42,257 nt of DNA from an uncultured Saprospiraceae bacterium (GTDB lineage Bacteria; Bacteroidota; Bacteroidia; Chitinophagales; Saprospiraceae): positions 1-42,257 of the forward strand of contig CALDTK010000303.1 of the NCBI GenBank assembly GCA_937924035.1. The letters are read 5' to 3'. Within the stretch, counting starts at the first letter, position 1. Each line of letters begins with the position of its first letter. The position numbers and the translations under genes were made by a program. Shown here one piece after another: positions 1-8,403 of the stretch. The notes below the pieces were generated by a model. The model searched no databases, was not told the DNA's origin, and was given only the letters and a program-made list of their open reading frames with translations.

Positions 1-38
1 GCGATTTTTCCAAGTCCTATGATGGCGAATCGATACAT
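1..38 (-). CDS. N-terminus of a probable Gfo/Idh/MocA-type oxidoreductase, cut by the window edge
   Basis: Reading leftward from an ATG at 38 the frame stays open to the edge and gives MYRFAIIGLGKIA. A start methionine followed by a hydrophobic beta strand and GLGKIA is the usual first beta-alpha turn of a Rossmann NAD(P)-binding fold, as in Gfo/Idh/MocA dehydrogenases. Only 13 residues are visible, so the family is inferred from this turn and from the neighbouring Gfo/Idh/MocA-fold gene at 310-1692, which lies upstream on the same strand. Other Rossmann enzymes are possible. Confidence 0.45.
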   Translation of the reverse strand, partial: MYRFAIIGLGKI

Positions 39-309
39 AGAGGAAAGATAGAAGCCAGCAGCTTAATGGGTAGTTGGCAATTGATAATTGTTGATGATCG
101 TCGCGCTTAGTTCACCTTCGGCTCATTTTACTGGGTAGAACTTATTGGATCGTGGAGCGACTTCCGGTTTTCACAAAGTGGGAATTGGCCGTCAGTGTGA
201 GATGCCTTGAAGTTGATCGGAGCGGTAACCTGACAACTCGATAAGTCCATGCGGAAATGAGATGCCATACCAGTTAGCTCATTCGTTACTAATGAGCGGA
301 ATGAAGAGC

Positions 310-1692
310 TTAGGAGACAATAGCCAATGGCTTCGTTTCTCTCCAATTTCCTCGCGTAAAATCAGGACACGGCTGCGGCATCCCATCACTAGCTACCGAA
401 CGTTCACTAAGTGGAGCTACTGCACTCCAAAGGCAGCCTTCATACACGTTTTGATCGAGTGGTAGTCCTTTTTGTAAGCACTCAACGATTCGATACATCA
501 TCATGCCGTCCATGCCTCCATGGCCACTATTTTTAGTTAACTCATTGAGGCGCTTATAGAGTGGGTGATCATAAAGTTCATAGACTTTTGCAAGGTCATC
601 ACCTTGTGCCCACCGGTGGTGGCTATCTGTGATTCCTTCCACACCACCTTCCAATGCTACTCGAGTAGGAAAGCCAGCGAGTATTCCTTTCGTTCCTTGA
701 ATAAGATTGTGTCTTGTATATGGCCTTGGGCTGGTTTCGTCCCATTGTACCATAATGGTTCGACCAATGTGTGTCTTAATGATTGAGGTATTCATGTCAC
801 CTCCTTTGAAGTCAAGTTTGCTCCATTTATGATCAGCAGGGTAGTTTTTGTCTGTATAGAGTTTTCGCCCACGTGCAGGAGTGGAGTAGGATATCAGGTT
901 TTTAAAAATGTCTTCTCCTCGTGCGATGTTCATGTATTGTGCTACAGGCCCCAAGCCATGTGTTGGGTAGAGGTTACCGTTTCGCTTGGCGTATTCGAGT
1001 GTTCTCCAAGAGCCAGTTCCTCGTTGTTCTTCTTTTTGCTGAAACCGTAGTTCGTGAATGTATGCTGCTTCCGCGTGCAACGGTTCACCGATTACGCCCA
1101 TGCGCACCATGTTTAAAAACATCAACTCATTACGATCGTAGTTGACGTTTTCCATCATCATGCAATGCTTCTTTGTTCGCTCAGAAGTGTCAACGAGGTC
1201 CCACATTTCTTGAAGGGTGGTTGCTATCGGCACTTCAATAAAGGCATGCGCCCCCTGATTCATGGCTTCTATCGCCATCGGGGCATGATTACCCCAATCG
1301 GTTGCAATGAAAACCACATCTGGCTTTACTTCCTCCAGCATGTTTTTCCACTTCTCAGGGTCGCCGAAATAACCCCGAGGATTAAGGTGATGTTGACCTT
1401 TACCTATCTCAATTGCTTTTGTCTTCCATTGATGGACGTTGTCTTCATAGAGATCACTAATTGCTACGACCTCGGTTCCTGGAAGTGAAGCGAAAAAGGT
1501 AAGGTGGTCTCCTCCGCGTGCTCCAACGCCGATAAAAGCGGCTTTGATCTTTTTGATTGGTGGTGCCGCAAAATCACCCATGTAGATGGAGGTTGCTGGC
1601 CTTGTTGACGTGCGCGGAGGAAGCAGAGAAGTCGCTGCAAGTGCAGCTGCCGAAAGTGAAGTCTTTTTGAGAAAGTCCCGCCGCTTGAGCAT
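310..1692 (-). CDS. TAT-exported Gfo/Idh/MocA-fold protein, GH109-like (alpha-N-acetylgalactosaminidase family)
   Basis: The N-terminus MLKRRDFLKK followed by an Ala/Leu-rich stretch is a twin-arginine signal, so the protein should be folded and cofactor-loaded before export. The mature part opens with a Rossmann motif (AAFIGVGARGGDH) and continues with the EVPIATT strand, the ENVNY segment and the GNLYPTHGLGP motif. The tyrosine and histidine of YPTH (about residues 242-245) match the conserved active-site region of GH109 glycosidases, which use NAD+ in a redox-assisted hydrolysis. Length (461 aa) fits that family. The frame could begin two codons earlier at a TTG, but the ATG at 1692 directly precedes the KRR signal and is preferred. 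A non-glycosidase oxidoreductase of the same fold remains possible. The partial Rossmann gene at the left edge is on the same strand about 270 nt downstream. Confidence 0.82.
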   Translation of the reverse strand: MLKRRDFLKKTSLSAAALAATSLLPPRTSTRPATSIYMGDFAAPPIKKIKAAFIGVGARGGDHLTFFASLPGTEVVAISDLYEDNVHQWKTKAIEIGKGQHHLNPRGYFGDPEKWKNMLEEVKPDVVFIATDWGNHAPMAIEAMNQGAHAFIEVPIATTLQEMWDLVDTSERTKKHCMMMENVNYDRNELMFLNMVRMGVIGEPLHAEAAYIHELRFQQKEEQRGTGSWRTLEYAKRNGNLYPTHGLGPVAQYMNIARGEDIFKNLISYSTPARGRKLYTDKNYPADHKWSKLDFKGGDMNTSIIKTHIGRTIMVQWDETSPRPYTRHNLIQGTKGILAGFPTRVALEGGVEGITDSHHRWAQGDDLAKVYELYDHPLYKRLNELTKNSGHGGMDGMMMYRIVECLQKGLPLDQNVYEGCLWSAVAPLSERSVASDGMPQPCPDFTRGNWRETKPLAIVS

Positions 1693-1792
1693 GATCAATG
1701 AATAGTTAATGATTGGGCTTTAAGGTAGCGATATGTGGAATAGGTGGGGAGGAGGTTTTTTCATCTGAGATAGATGCTCACCCATAGACTTT

Positions 1793-1900
1793 ATATTTCA
1801 GAAAAGCTTATTTGTCGCTTGTTTGGAACAGGTTCCAGTTGCTGACCAACGAGGTTCATATTTAAGAAAAACTTATTTGTCGCCTGTTTGGAACAGGTTC
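1793..1900. repeat. Two direct copies of a 43-nt unit, 65-nt period
   Basis: Units at 1793-1835 and 1858-1900 differ at only three positions. Each ends in GGAACAGGTTC, which carries a small inverted repeat (GGAAC-AG-GTTCC, complete only in the first unit). The stretch between the GH109-like start and the M13 stop (1693-1993) has no gene; it holds these units, a terminator and a heptamer repeat. Confidence 0.85.
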
Positions 1901-1918
1901 ACGACTCAACCCCATTCC

Positions 1919-1953
1919 AAAAAAAAAGCCCCCACAACAATAGTCATGGAGGC
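1919..1953 (-). terminator. Rho-independent terminator after the M13 peptidase gene
   Basis: On the minus strand the arms GCCTCCA (1953-1947) and TGGGGGC (1934-1928) pair with one G-U wobble and are followed by a run of T (A-run 1919-1927 on the plus strand). The plus strand also shows GTTTTTA after the stem, so weak two-way termination is possible. Confidence 0.7.
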
Positions 1954-1963
1954 GTTTTTAAAT

Positions 1964-1991
1964 TCCGAGATCCGAGATCCGAGATCCGAGA
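1964..1991. repeat. Heptamer microsatellite (TCCGAGA)x4
   Basis: Four perfect tandem copies of TCCGAGA begin right next to the M13 stop codon (TAG at 1996-1994). They lie in the transcribed 3' tail between the stop and the terminator. Being outside the frame, copy-number changes would not shift the protein unless the array expands into it. Confidence 0.9.
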
Positions 1992-1993
1992 TC

Positions 1994-4051
1994 CTACCAA
2001 ATAATCACCCGATCCTCTGGCTTCACGTAATTTGGATCGTCCGCAGAAATACCAAAGGCATCATAGAACGTTTGAAGGTTTATCACCGGACCAGCAGCAC
2101 GGTACATCCCTGGAGAGTGTGGATCAGTTTTTACCTGATTCTCTAGCGCCTTGTCGCGATACTTCGTACGCCAGATCGTTCCCCAGCTAATGAAGAATCG
2201 TTGCTCAGGAGTAAATCCATCAATCTTGCCCGGGTTACCATTTTCCTTTAAGTGAATCTGAAGACCATCATATGCAGAGTTGATACCACCTAAGTCGCCA
2301 ATGTTCTCACCCAACGTGAACTCCCCATTAACATGAACATTCGGAAGTGGCTCATAAGCGCTGAACTGCGCAACCAACTTACCATTACGAGCATCAAAGG
2401 CCGTACGATCACTTTCTGTCCACCAACTGTTCAGGTTTCCATCTTTGTCATATTCACTTCCCTTGTCGTCAAAACCATGACTAATCTCATGACCAATCAC
2501 AGCTCCGATGCCTCCATAATTCACGGCAGCATCAGCTTTGTAATCGTAGAACGGTGGTTGAAGTATTGAAGCAGGAAACACAATCTCATTGAACGAAGGA
2601 TTGTAATACGCATTCACTGTCTGCGGACTCATAAACCACTCGTCTTTATCAACTGGTTTTTTTGCTTCAGCTACGTCTTTGTCAAAGTTGAACTTGCGAG
2701 CAGCCAGCATATTTCCCAAGTAACTTCCACCATTGGAGATACTCTTCACTTCTAAAGCTGAATAGTCCTTCCACTTGTCTGGATACCCAATCTTTACTCG
2801 GAAAGTCCCAAGCTTTTCAATTGCTTTCACTTTCGTTTCAGCGCTCATCCATTCGAGGTTATTTATCCGATTCTTGTAAGCACGACGAAGGTTGTTGACC
2901 ATCTCAACTGCTGTTGCTTTCGCTTCAGCAGGGAAATACTTGTCTACGTAAAGTCTACCAACAGCCTCACCCAGGGTGCGATTCGTAGTGCTCAGAGCAC
3001 GTTCTTCCCGAGAACGCTGCTTCTTTGCTCCACGCAATTCCTGAGAGTAAAACTCCCAGTTCGCACGATCAATTTCTGTCGATAGAAAGGACGCAGCCTG
3101 GTCGATTGCTTGCCAGCGTAAATAGTCTTTTATAGTTGTGATGTCAGCTTTCGCCAAAAGCCCACCTAAGTACTCCATATAAGCAGTCTCGCCAAGGATC
3201 ACTGTATCAGGAGTCTCAAGTCCAGCAGCAGCGAAATAGCCTTTCCAATCTACAGCTGGAATGATTGTTTGCAGCTGATCAATACTTCGAGGATTGAAAC
3301 GCTTATAAGGATCACGACGAGCCACTTTATCGAGCTTAGTCTTCGCAATACCAGTTTCAAACTCCATGACACGAGCAGCAGCAAGCTTCGACTTCATAGG
3401 TTCCATACCCGTGAATTCTAGCATACGAGCAACGTGCATGACGTACTTACCTCGGCGCACGACGCTGGTTGAATCCTCATCCAAGTAGTAATCACGGTTG
3501 GGTAGTCCTAACGAACCACCTCCAACATAAATGACCTTTTCATTTGAATTTTTTGGATTGCTGCCAATTCCAAAAGAGAAAAGTGCATCTCCTCCGTAAG
3601 GCAAAACCTCTTGCTGGTAAGCAATTACATCAGCATACGTTTTGATCGCATCAATCTTGTTGAGCCAAGGTTGAAGAGGCTTGATTCCAAGCTCATTCAA
3701 CGCAGCGGTATCTTGAGCAACTGCGAAGAACGTCGCAGCCTTTCCTTGATCGCTAGTCGCTGGATATTTCCCAGAAGCAGCTGCAGTTTTTACTACATCA
3801 AGCGTCTGCGCGTCTGTCTTTTTTCGAAGTTCATCAAACGATCCCCAACGCTCACGGTCTGCTGGGATCTCAGTCTGGTCCAGCCAGTTACCATTTACAT
3901 AGCGAAAGAAGTCCTCGGCTGGAGACACGGAAGTATCCATGTAGTCGAGGTTAATGCCAATTGGTTCGTCAGTTTGTGCGTTCACTTCTGTGAGTACGCC
4001 AAAAGCGAGTAGAGTAGCTATAGTGGCTACGAAGGGAGTAAATCTTTTCAC
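1994..4051 (-). CDS. pepO: M13-family (neprilysin/PepO-like) zinc metallopeptidase, secreted
   Basis: A 685-residue protein with an N-terminal signal peptide ending near VNAQ, so it acts in the periplasm or outside the cell. The zinc site is complete: HEISH at residues 521-525 and the third ligand in GENIGDLGG (E582). NAYYNPSFNEI just before the HExxH and the C-terminal ...VIIW are typical of M13 enzymes, which cleave oligopeptides at the amino side of hydrophobic residues. Length matches the family. The start is GTG at 4051; no better ATG precedes the signal peptide. The gene is followed by a heptamer repeat and a terminator and faces away from the small secreted protein at 4216. The symbol pepO is by family resemblance only. 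Confidence 0.93.
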   Translation of the reverse strand: MKRFTPFVATIATLLAFGVLTEVNAQTDEPIGINLDYMDTSVSPAEDFFRYVNGNWLDQTEIPADRERWGSFDELRKKTDAQTLDVVKTAAASGKYPATSDQGKAATFFAVAQDTAALNELGIKPLQPWLNKIDAIKTYADVIAYQQEVLPYGGDALFSFGIGSNPKNSNEKVIYVGGGSLGLPNRDYYLDEDSTSVVRRGKYVMHVARMLEFTGMEPMKSKLAAARVMEFETGIAKTKLDKVARRDPYKRFNPRSIDQLQTIIPAVDWKGYFAAAGLETPDTVILGETAYMEYLGGLLAKADITTIKDYLRWQAIDQAASFLSTEIDRANWEFYSQELRGAKKQRSREERALSTTNRTLGEAVGRLYVDKYFPAEAKATAVEMVNNLRRAYKNRINNLEWMSAETKVKAIEKLGTFRVKIGYPDKWKDYSALEVKSISNGGSYLGNMLAARKFNFDKDVAEAKKPVDKDEWFMSPQTVNAYYNPSFNEIVFPASILQPPFYDYKADAAVNYGGIGAVIGHEISHGFDDKGSEYDKDGNLNSWWTESDRTAFDARNGKLVAQFSAYEPLPNVHVNGEFTLGENIGDLGGINSAYDGLQIHLKENGNPGKIDGFTPEQRFFISWGTIWRTKYRDKALENQVKTDPHSPGMYRAAGPVINLQTFYDAFGISADDPNYVKPEDRVIIW

Positions 4052-4215
4052 GAAAGCTAATGTAATGATAGAAGCGTTAGATCTATTGGAACTTCATTGA
4101 AAGTGGATATCCATATCCCTGAAATAGTGAGTTATATGAACAAATCTGACGGTTTAGCGACTATTTCATTATGCACTTTCGTCAAAACCTGCATCTACTT
4201 CATAAACCTGCTATT

Positions 4216-4593
4216 ATGAAAGCTTCACTTCTTGCCCTATTTGCATTTTTTACCTTGCTTACATTTTCTCCAGACCAAATTGAAGGACGCTGGGAACGAA
4301 TCTATCATGACGGAGAGAGTGTAGTCTACGCCCGTACACCTGAAGTAGCAAAAGGCGGTTGGTTTGAATTTTCGAAAGACGGCGAGCTGGCTGTACGTCA
4401 AAATGCAGGCTGGTGCGGTACGCCTCCGATTTCATATAGAACTTACACCGGTGGAACATACGATCTGACCAAAAAAGGAAAGCTCACTATGATTCATGAG
4501 TTCTGGGGTGGCATGGACACCACCTATCATCAGATAGTTTCGGTTACCGATGACACGCTGCGCATGCGATTCTTGGCTAGAGGAAGTAGGTAG
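4216..4593 (+). CDS. Small secreted protein, lipocalin-like, unknown function
   Basis: 125 residues from the ATG at 4216, chosen because MKASLLALFAFFTLLTFSPDQ is a compact signal peptide; the frame itself opens earlier at 4171 but that extension would precede the signal. The mature part starts IEGRWERIYHDG and alternates short strands with a TYDLTKKGKLTMI segment and DDTLRMRF, the pattern of small Bacteroidota lipocalin-like domains (xxGxW near the start, a strand ending in L-x-M-x-F near the end). There is no catalytic motif. The gene is alone on its strand and converges on xerD. Confidence 0.65.
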   Translation: MKASLLALFAFFTLLTFSPDQIEGRWERIYHDGESVVYARTPEVAKGGWFEFSKDGELAVRQNAGWCGTPPISYRTYTGGTYDLTKKGKLTMIHEFWGGMDTTYHQIVSVTDDTLRMRFLARGSR

Positions 4594-4612
4594 AGCTAAT
4601 TATAGGTCTACT

Positions 4613-4630
4613 ATCCTCAGTGATGAGGAT
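4613..4630. other. Perfect 7-bp hairpin with GTGA loop between convergent genes
   Basis: ATCCTCA-GTGA-TGAGGAT lies between the stop at 4593 (+) and the xerD stop at 4637 (-). The loop is a GNRA tetraloop on the plus strand. No T-run follows on either strand, so it may act as a 3' end stabiliser or weak two-way terminator. Confidence 0.4.
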
Positions 4631-4636
4631 TGGGAA

Positions 4637-5590
4637 TCACCCTCCCCCCAAAGGATGAAACCGCTCCATCACATCTCTCAAGTGCCCTACATCTAGGTGT
4701 GTATATAGCTCCGTAGTTGTGATACTGGAATGACCTAACATTTCCTGCACAGCTCTTAGATCCGCTCCGCCTTCCAAAAGGTGCGTTGCGAAAGAGTGGC
4801 GTAAAGTATGCGGCCCAACACGTTGCTCGATTCCAGCAGCCTTGGCAAGGTCTCGGATGATCATAAACACCATGTTGCGACTTAGTTGTTTGCCTCGTCG
4901 TCCAAGAAAGCAATATTCAGCATGCTCTGGGTGGACATTGGGTTGCTCTTTACGGACGTGTTCCCAATAGAAATTCCAATGTTTGATTGCACTCGCTCCG
5001 ATCGGAATGAGACGCTCCTTGTTGCCCTTTCCTATAACGCGAATGAAATCTGCCTCAAAAAAAAGCTGATTCAGACGAAGGTTGATGAGTTCGCTCACAC
5101 GCATGCCACATGCGTACAAAAATTCAAGCATCGCTCGATTTCTTAATCCTTGAGGTGTCGAATGATCGATCTCCAAAGTCATTGCAGATATCTGCACTTG
5201 ACTTAGTACCGATGGAAGTTTTTTCGGAAGAGGTACAGATTCCAATTCACCCGCAGGGGAGACATCGATGTAGTCTTGCTCGAGCTGATAGCGGTAAAAG
5301 CCTTTGATGGCAGACATGATCCGAGCAACTGATCTTTGGGCCAGACCGATGTCATACAGTTCCTTTATGAAACTTCTGATTTGTGATTCTTCGATTGATT
5401 CAGGACGGGCAATGCTTCCAGTTTCTTCATCTCCAAGAAAAGCACATAGCTTTCCTATATCACGAACGTAGGCATCGAGCGTGTGGTCGCTATGCCCTCG
5501 CTCTACGCGCATCGAGCCGATCCATTCTTTGGTGATGGATTTCCAGCTTTTGGGCAGTTCTCCCAACCCCTTTTGTATCGCTTTGCGCAT
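4637..5590 (-). CDS. xerD: Tyrosine recombinase XerD (site-specific chromosome dimer resolution)
   Basis: 317 residues with an N-terminal SAM-like core-binding domain (roughly 20-110) and a C-terminal catalytic domain. The catalytic set is visible: Arg in CGMRVSEL, Lys in GKGNKERL, H-x-x-R in HTLRHSFATH, His in LGHSSITTT and the nucleophile Tyr296 in TELYTHLD. With XerC it would resolve chromosome dimers at dif near the divisome. Its ATG overlaps the dacB stop (TGATG), implying translational coupling to the upstream cell-wall gene. A XerC assignment or a phage-type integrase is less likely because length and motifs fit housekeeping XerD and no mobile-element genes are adjacent. Confidence 0.92.
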   Translation of the reverse strand: MRKAIQKGLGELPKSWKSITKEWIGSMRVERGHSDHTLDAYVRDIGKLCAFLGDEETGSIARPESIEESQIRSFIKELYDIGLAQRSVARIMSAIKGFYRYQLEQDYIDVSPAGELESVPLPKKLPSVLSQVQISAMTLEIDHSTPQGLRNRAMLEFLYACGMRVSELINLRLNQLFFEADFIRVIGKGNKERLIPIGASAIKHWNFYWEHVRKEQPNVHPEHAEYCFLGRRGKQLSRNMVFMIIRDLAKAAGIEQRVGPHTLRHSFATHLLEGGADLRAVQEMLGHSSITTTELYTHLDVGHLRDVMERFHPLGGG

Positions 5591-6921
5591 CAGTACGAAT
5601 CTCTAATCAAGGCTAAGGTTTTCTCCATTGCCTCCTTGTAATCCTTTGATCCTCCGCGGAAATGATTGTGCATAAAGCTGAAGGCCAGCCATCTTCCAGA
5701 CTTCGCTTGTAGTAAGCCAGTGAGGCAGTGATTATGACGTAAGGTGCCTGTTTTGGCATAAACGTATGGACTTCCCTGAGTACCCTTGTACCAATTTCGG
5801 ATGGTTCCACTTTCGCCTCCTATCGGGAATAATTGCGTTAGGTAATCGACCCCATGTTTTGCCGAAAGGCGATGAACTAATAAACCTAAAGCACGTGGAG
5901 TCACCATGTTGTAGTGTGATACACCGCTACCGTCTGCCCAGGAAAGATCATCATCGGAAATTTGTAGTACTTCTTCTTGGGCTTTCGCCAAAACCTGTTC
6001 CACGTCAGTAAGATCTTTTGCGTACAAACCCGCTTCAAGGAGTAATTGCTCCGCTAAAAAGTTATCACTAGGTAACATCATTTGCTTAAGCAGGCTATCT
6101 CGAGGTTCGCCATACCAAACGCTTGTTCCCCAATCTGAGGGTAGAGGCTTGTTGTGATAGCGGACCGACTTCCCCGTCCAATCTTCGAGAAGTTGCGTCA
6201 CCATGTTTGCAGTGGAGTAGAGGGGCGCATAGAGGGTATCTTCAAATGTGGTTTTGGCGGAAGCTATAAACCGGTTGGAAAACTCACTTCGATTCAAATA
6301 CTTTTCTCGAGTGAAGTCAGACGTTTGGGCTACGATAAAGGAAGGTTGGGTCTCAAACCTCATAACCGTAACAGGCGAACCGTTCTGCCGAGAATAAGTG
6401 GTGTCAGGCAAACGACTCACGCGGGCCATGTTTCTATACAATGGCATCCCCGACCGCTCGCGCGCAAACGCATAATTGTAGTCATCCCACATCCATCCTT
6501 CTCCAAAACGAGGAAGGCGGACGTAACCATGCAGGTTTACTTCTACTATCCCTGACCAATCAGCGATAAGCTTACGGATGCGCTCGTTGTAGGGCAACTT
6601 GTCGGCAGCCAACTGCGGGTATGCAAGCCCCCAAAGTCTAAGTGTATCCGCTTCATAAGCATACGCAATTGCAGGGATTGAATCTTGCGGCAGCCACTCC
6701 AGGCAAGTGGCAAGCGTTAAAAGTTTGGTATTGCTTGCAGGCGTAAACAGTGCATCGGCATTCCTTTCAGCTAAGACCTCACCATTCTCTGCATCAGCAA
6801 GGAAAAACCCAGTAAATGCTTCTTGGTAGCGTGGCTCAGTATCCATTTGCTTGGGCACTTTCGAGCCACTGCAACTGAGGAGCACCGATAAAAGACTTAG
6901 AAATAAAAAGTTTTTGATCAC
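5590..6921 (-). CDS. dacB: D-alanyl-D-alanine carboxypeptidase/endopeptidase, S13 (PBP4/DacB) lipoprotein
   Basis: The three serine acyltransferase motifs are present: S63-N-T-K66, S285-D-N287 and K390-T-G. This identifies an S13 penicillin-binding protein that trims or opens peptidoglycan cross-links in the periplasm. The start chosen is GTG at 6921, giving MIKNFLFLSLLSVLLSC, a signal with lipobox LLSC; the frame opens at a TTG nine codons earlier (6948), which would add a hydrophilic extension in front of the signal. It shares a one-base stop/start overlap with xerD, so peptidoglycan remodelling and dimer resolution genes are co-translated. An exact copy of the iterated 14-mer sits in the coding sequence at 5981-5994 (encoding VLAKA). 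Confidence 0.92.
   Translation of the reverse strand: MIKNFLFLSLLSVLLSCSGSKVPKQMDTEPRYQEAFTGFFLADAENGEVLAERNADALFTPASNTKLLTLATCLEWLPQDSIPAIAYAYEADTLRLWGLAYPQLAADKLPYNERIRKLIADWSGIVEVNLHGYVRLPRFGEGWMWDDYNYAFARERSGMPLYRNMARVSRLPDTTYSRQNGSPVTVMRFETQPSFIVAQTSDFTREKYLNRSEFSNRFIASAKTTFEDTLYAPLYSTANMVTQLLEDWTGKSVRYHNKPLPSDWGTSVWYGEPRDSLLKQMMLPSDNFLAEQLLLEAGLYAKDLTDVEQVLAKAQEEVLQISDDDLSWADGSGVSHYNMVTPRALGLLVHRLSAKHGVDYLTQLFPIGGESGTIRNWYKGTQGSPYVYAKTGTLRHNHCLTGLLQAKSGRWLAFSFMHNHFRGGSKDYKEAMEKTLALIRDSY
5981..5994 (-). repeat. Iterated 14-mer, exact copy 1 (inside dacB)
   Basis: GCTTTCGCCAAAAC on the plus strand, i.e. GTTTTGGCGAAAGC on the minus strand. It encodes VLAKA in dacB. See the finding on the iterated 14-mer. 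Confidence 0.85.
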
Positions 6922-7150
6922 CGCGTCAAGGTAGGGCAGTACCGACAAAAGGCTAGCCGTTTGAAAAACGTTTTCGTATGTTTAGGATAGCTCAATTGAT
7001 AATGCTGAGATGTTAAAACAGATTTCTCCGCATCTCGCAAGTTCCGTCATAAGACCTGCAGCCAAACTTAAGGGTCGAAATGACGGTTCCAAGTAAGCGT
7101 CCCTATCAGCGCATTATCGATTGACAACTATCAACTAAAATTTAGACGCC

Positions 7151-7546
7151 TTGGCCCTCCTCGATCAACAACCAACCCGTACATGTGAATACTGTGGCGA
7201 AGTGCTCAGAGGACGTTCTGATAAGAAGTTTTGCAATGCGGAATGCCGTAACGGTTTCCATAATCATTTTGCAACACTCAACGATGCGTTTATGCGTAAA
7301 GTCAATAAGATTTTGCGCAAGAACCGCCGCATTCTCGCTGAGCTAAATCCTGATGGCAAAGCAAATGTGCATGTCGACCGTCTCAATGATCGTGGCTTTA
7401 GCTTTAATTATCACACCCATATCTACACAACGAAGGAAGGCCGCGAGTATCGGTTTTGTTATGAGTTCGGCTACTTAGAATTCAAGCCAGATTGGTTTGT
7501 CCTTGTGAGAAGGGATCAAGAACGCGGAGAAAAGCGAGTTCAGTAA
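7151..7546 (+). CDS. Zinc-ribbon protein, DUF2116-like, unknown function
   Basis: 131 residues. CEYCGEVLRG...FCNAECR near the N-terminus (C-x2-C and C-x3-C) is a treble-clef/zinc-ribbon of the type found in small cytosolic Bacteroidota proteins. The rest is basic and amphipathic (KVNKILRKNRRILAEL, then NYHTHIYTTKEGREYRFCYEFGYL), so it could bind nucleic acid or a protein partner. The start is TTG at 7151: a stop lies five codons upstream and no ATG or GTG falls between. It diverges from dacB over a 229-nt gap in which I see no convincing promoter. Confidence 0.72.
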   Translation: MALLDQQPTRTCEYCGEVLRGRSDKKFCNAECRNGFHNHFATLNDAFMRKVNKILRKNRRILAELNPDGKANVHVDRLNDRGFSFNYHTHIYTTKEGREYRFCYEFGYLEFKPDWFVLVRRDQERGEKRVQ

Positions 7547-7698
7547 GGCCTTGAACTACAGCTGTTAGGTTGAATCAAAGATGAAGGTCCACCGAAAATC
7601 TCCTCAATTCTACCAAACACCAAAATCTGTACACTAAAAGCACTTTGCGCACGCCTTTTGCAGGAAAACCTCTAGCTCCCTGCAATTGAACAACAATA

Positions 7699-8307
7699 AT
7701 GCGTACTACACTACTCACTTTAGTATCGGTTTTGGCTCTGGGGCTAACGGCTACTGCCTCGCCAAAGAATCCGGATAAAGAGGAAACGGTAATCGTTTAC
7801 CGTAATACACAGTCTTTCTTTGATATCGCTGGTTGGCCAGATGATGGACTGCACGCTATGGCAGACGTCCATATTCACGAGTATCCTTCTCGAGGAGAAG
7901 TGAAAGTCAATCTTGCTGAGGAAGGCTTCATCTTCTATCCCGACATGGACCTTTGTGCCGCAAATGATGAGTTCATCTATTCCGTTAAGTACGGAGATTG
8001 GATGGAAACCTATCGTATCAAGCTAGAAATCGTTTGTGATGCACCAACGATTATCGCCCAGTTCAGTCCCAAGGCGACGAATGGTGAATACACATCTTTT
8101 ACCATCCTAGGCGTCCAGAGTTTTCCTGGAAATACACTTGCCATTTTTGATAAAGCAGGTCGTCCAGTTTTCAAAGAGGAAGACTACAAGAACACCTGGG
8201 AAGGTCGACTACCAGATGGCACTTACGCCAAGACAGAAGATGAGTACCTATATGTATTTGACGATGGAAATGGAAATTTGCACAGCGGATACATCCGCAT
8301 TCACTAG
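7699..8307 (+). CDS. Small secreted protein with a T9SS type B (gliding-motility-associated) C-terminal domain
   Basis: 202 residues: signal peptide (MRTTLLTLVSVLALG...ATA), a short Ig/cadherin-like middle (about 30-110, with ANDEFIYSVKYGD), and a C-terminal segment TSFTILGVQSFPGNTLAIF...AGRPVF...NTWEGR...PDGTY.Y that matches the CHU_C/type B sorting domain (strand, P-x-N-T-L-x-I-F, then N-x-W-x-G, then GTYxY). Type B domains direct export through the type IX secretion system and surface anchoring. Such domains usually end adhesins of over 1,000 residues, so this cargo is unusually short. It stands alone and is followed by a strong terminator. Confidence 0.75.
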   Translation: MRTTLLTLVSVLALGLTATASPKNPDKEETVIVYRNTQSFFDIAGWPDDGLHAMADVHIHEYPSRGEVKVNLAEEGFIFYPDMDLCAANDEFIYSVKYGDWMETYRIKLEIVCDAPTIIAQFSPKATNGEYTSFTILGVQSFPGNTLAIFDKAGRPVFKEEDYKNTWEGRLPDGTYAKTEDEYLYVFDDGNGNLHSGYIRIH

Positions 8308-8328
8308 TCTTCCAGTTCCCGGACGTAA

Positions 8329-8361
8329 AACGCCTCGATTATCACGGATAATCGAGGCGTT
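8329..8361. terminator. Strong intrinsic terminator, 15-bp perfect stem
   Basis: AACGCCTCGATTATC (8329-8343), loop ACG, GATAATCGAGGCGTT (8347-8361), then TTGTTGTT. A preceding A-run makes it usable from both sides, serving the T9SS cargo gene (+) and the convergent prs gene (-). Confidence 0.88.
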
Positions 8362-8403
8362 TGTTGTTAAGGCTATTAGTAGCCTACCTTCAAGTGTAGC
8401 GAA

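Noticed and set aside
1793-1900. CRISPR-like pair of repeats
   Set aside because: Only two units, 22-nt spacer, no third copy, no cas genes; treated as a simple duplication.
4637-5590. Tyrosine recombinase as evidence of an integrative element
   Set aside because: Sequence and coupling to dacB fit housekeeping XerD; no att repeats, tRNA or mobility genes nearby.
7118-7150. TTGACA-like promoter before the Zn-ribbon gene
   Set aside because: No matching -10 at proper spacing and Bacteroidota use a different -33/-7 consensus.
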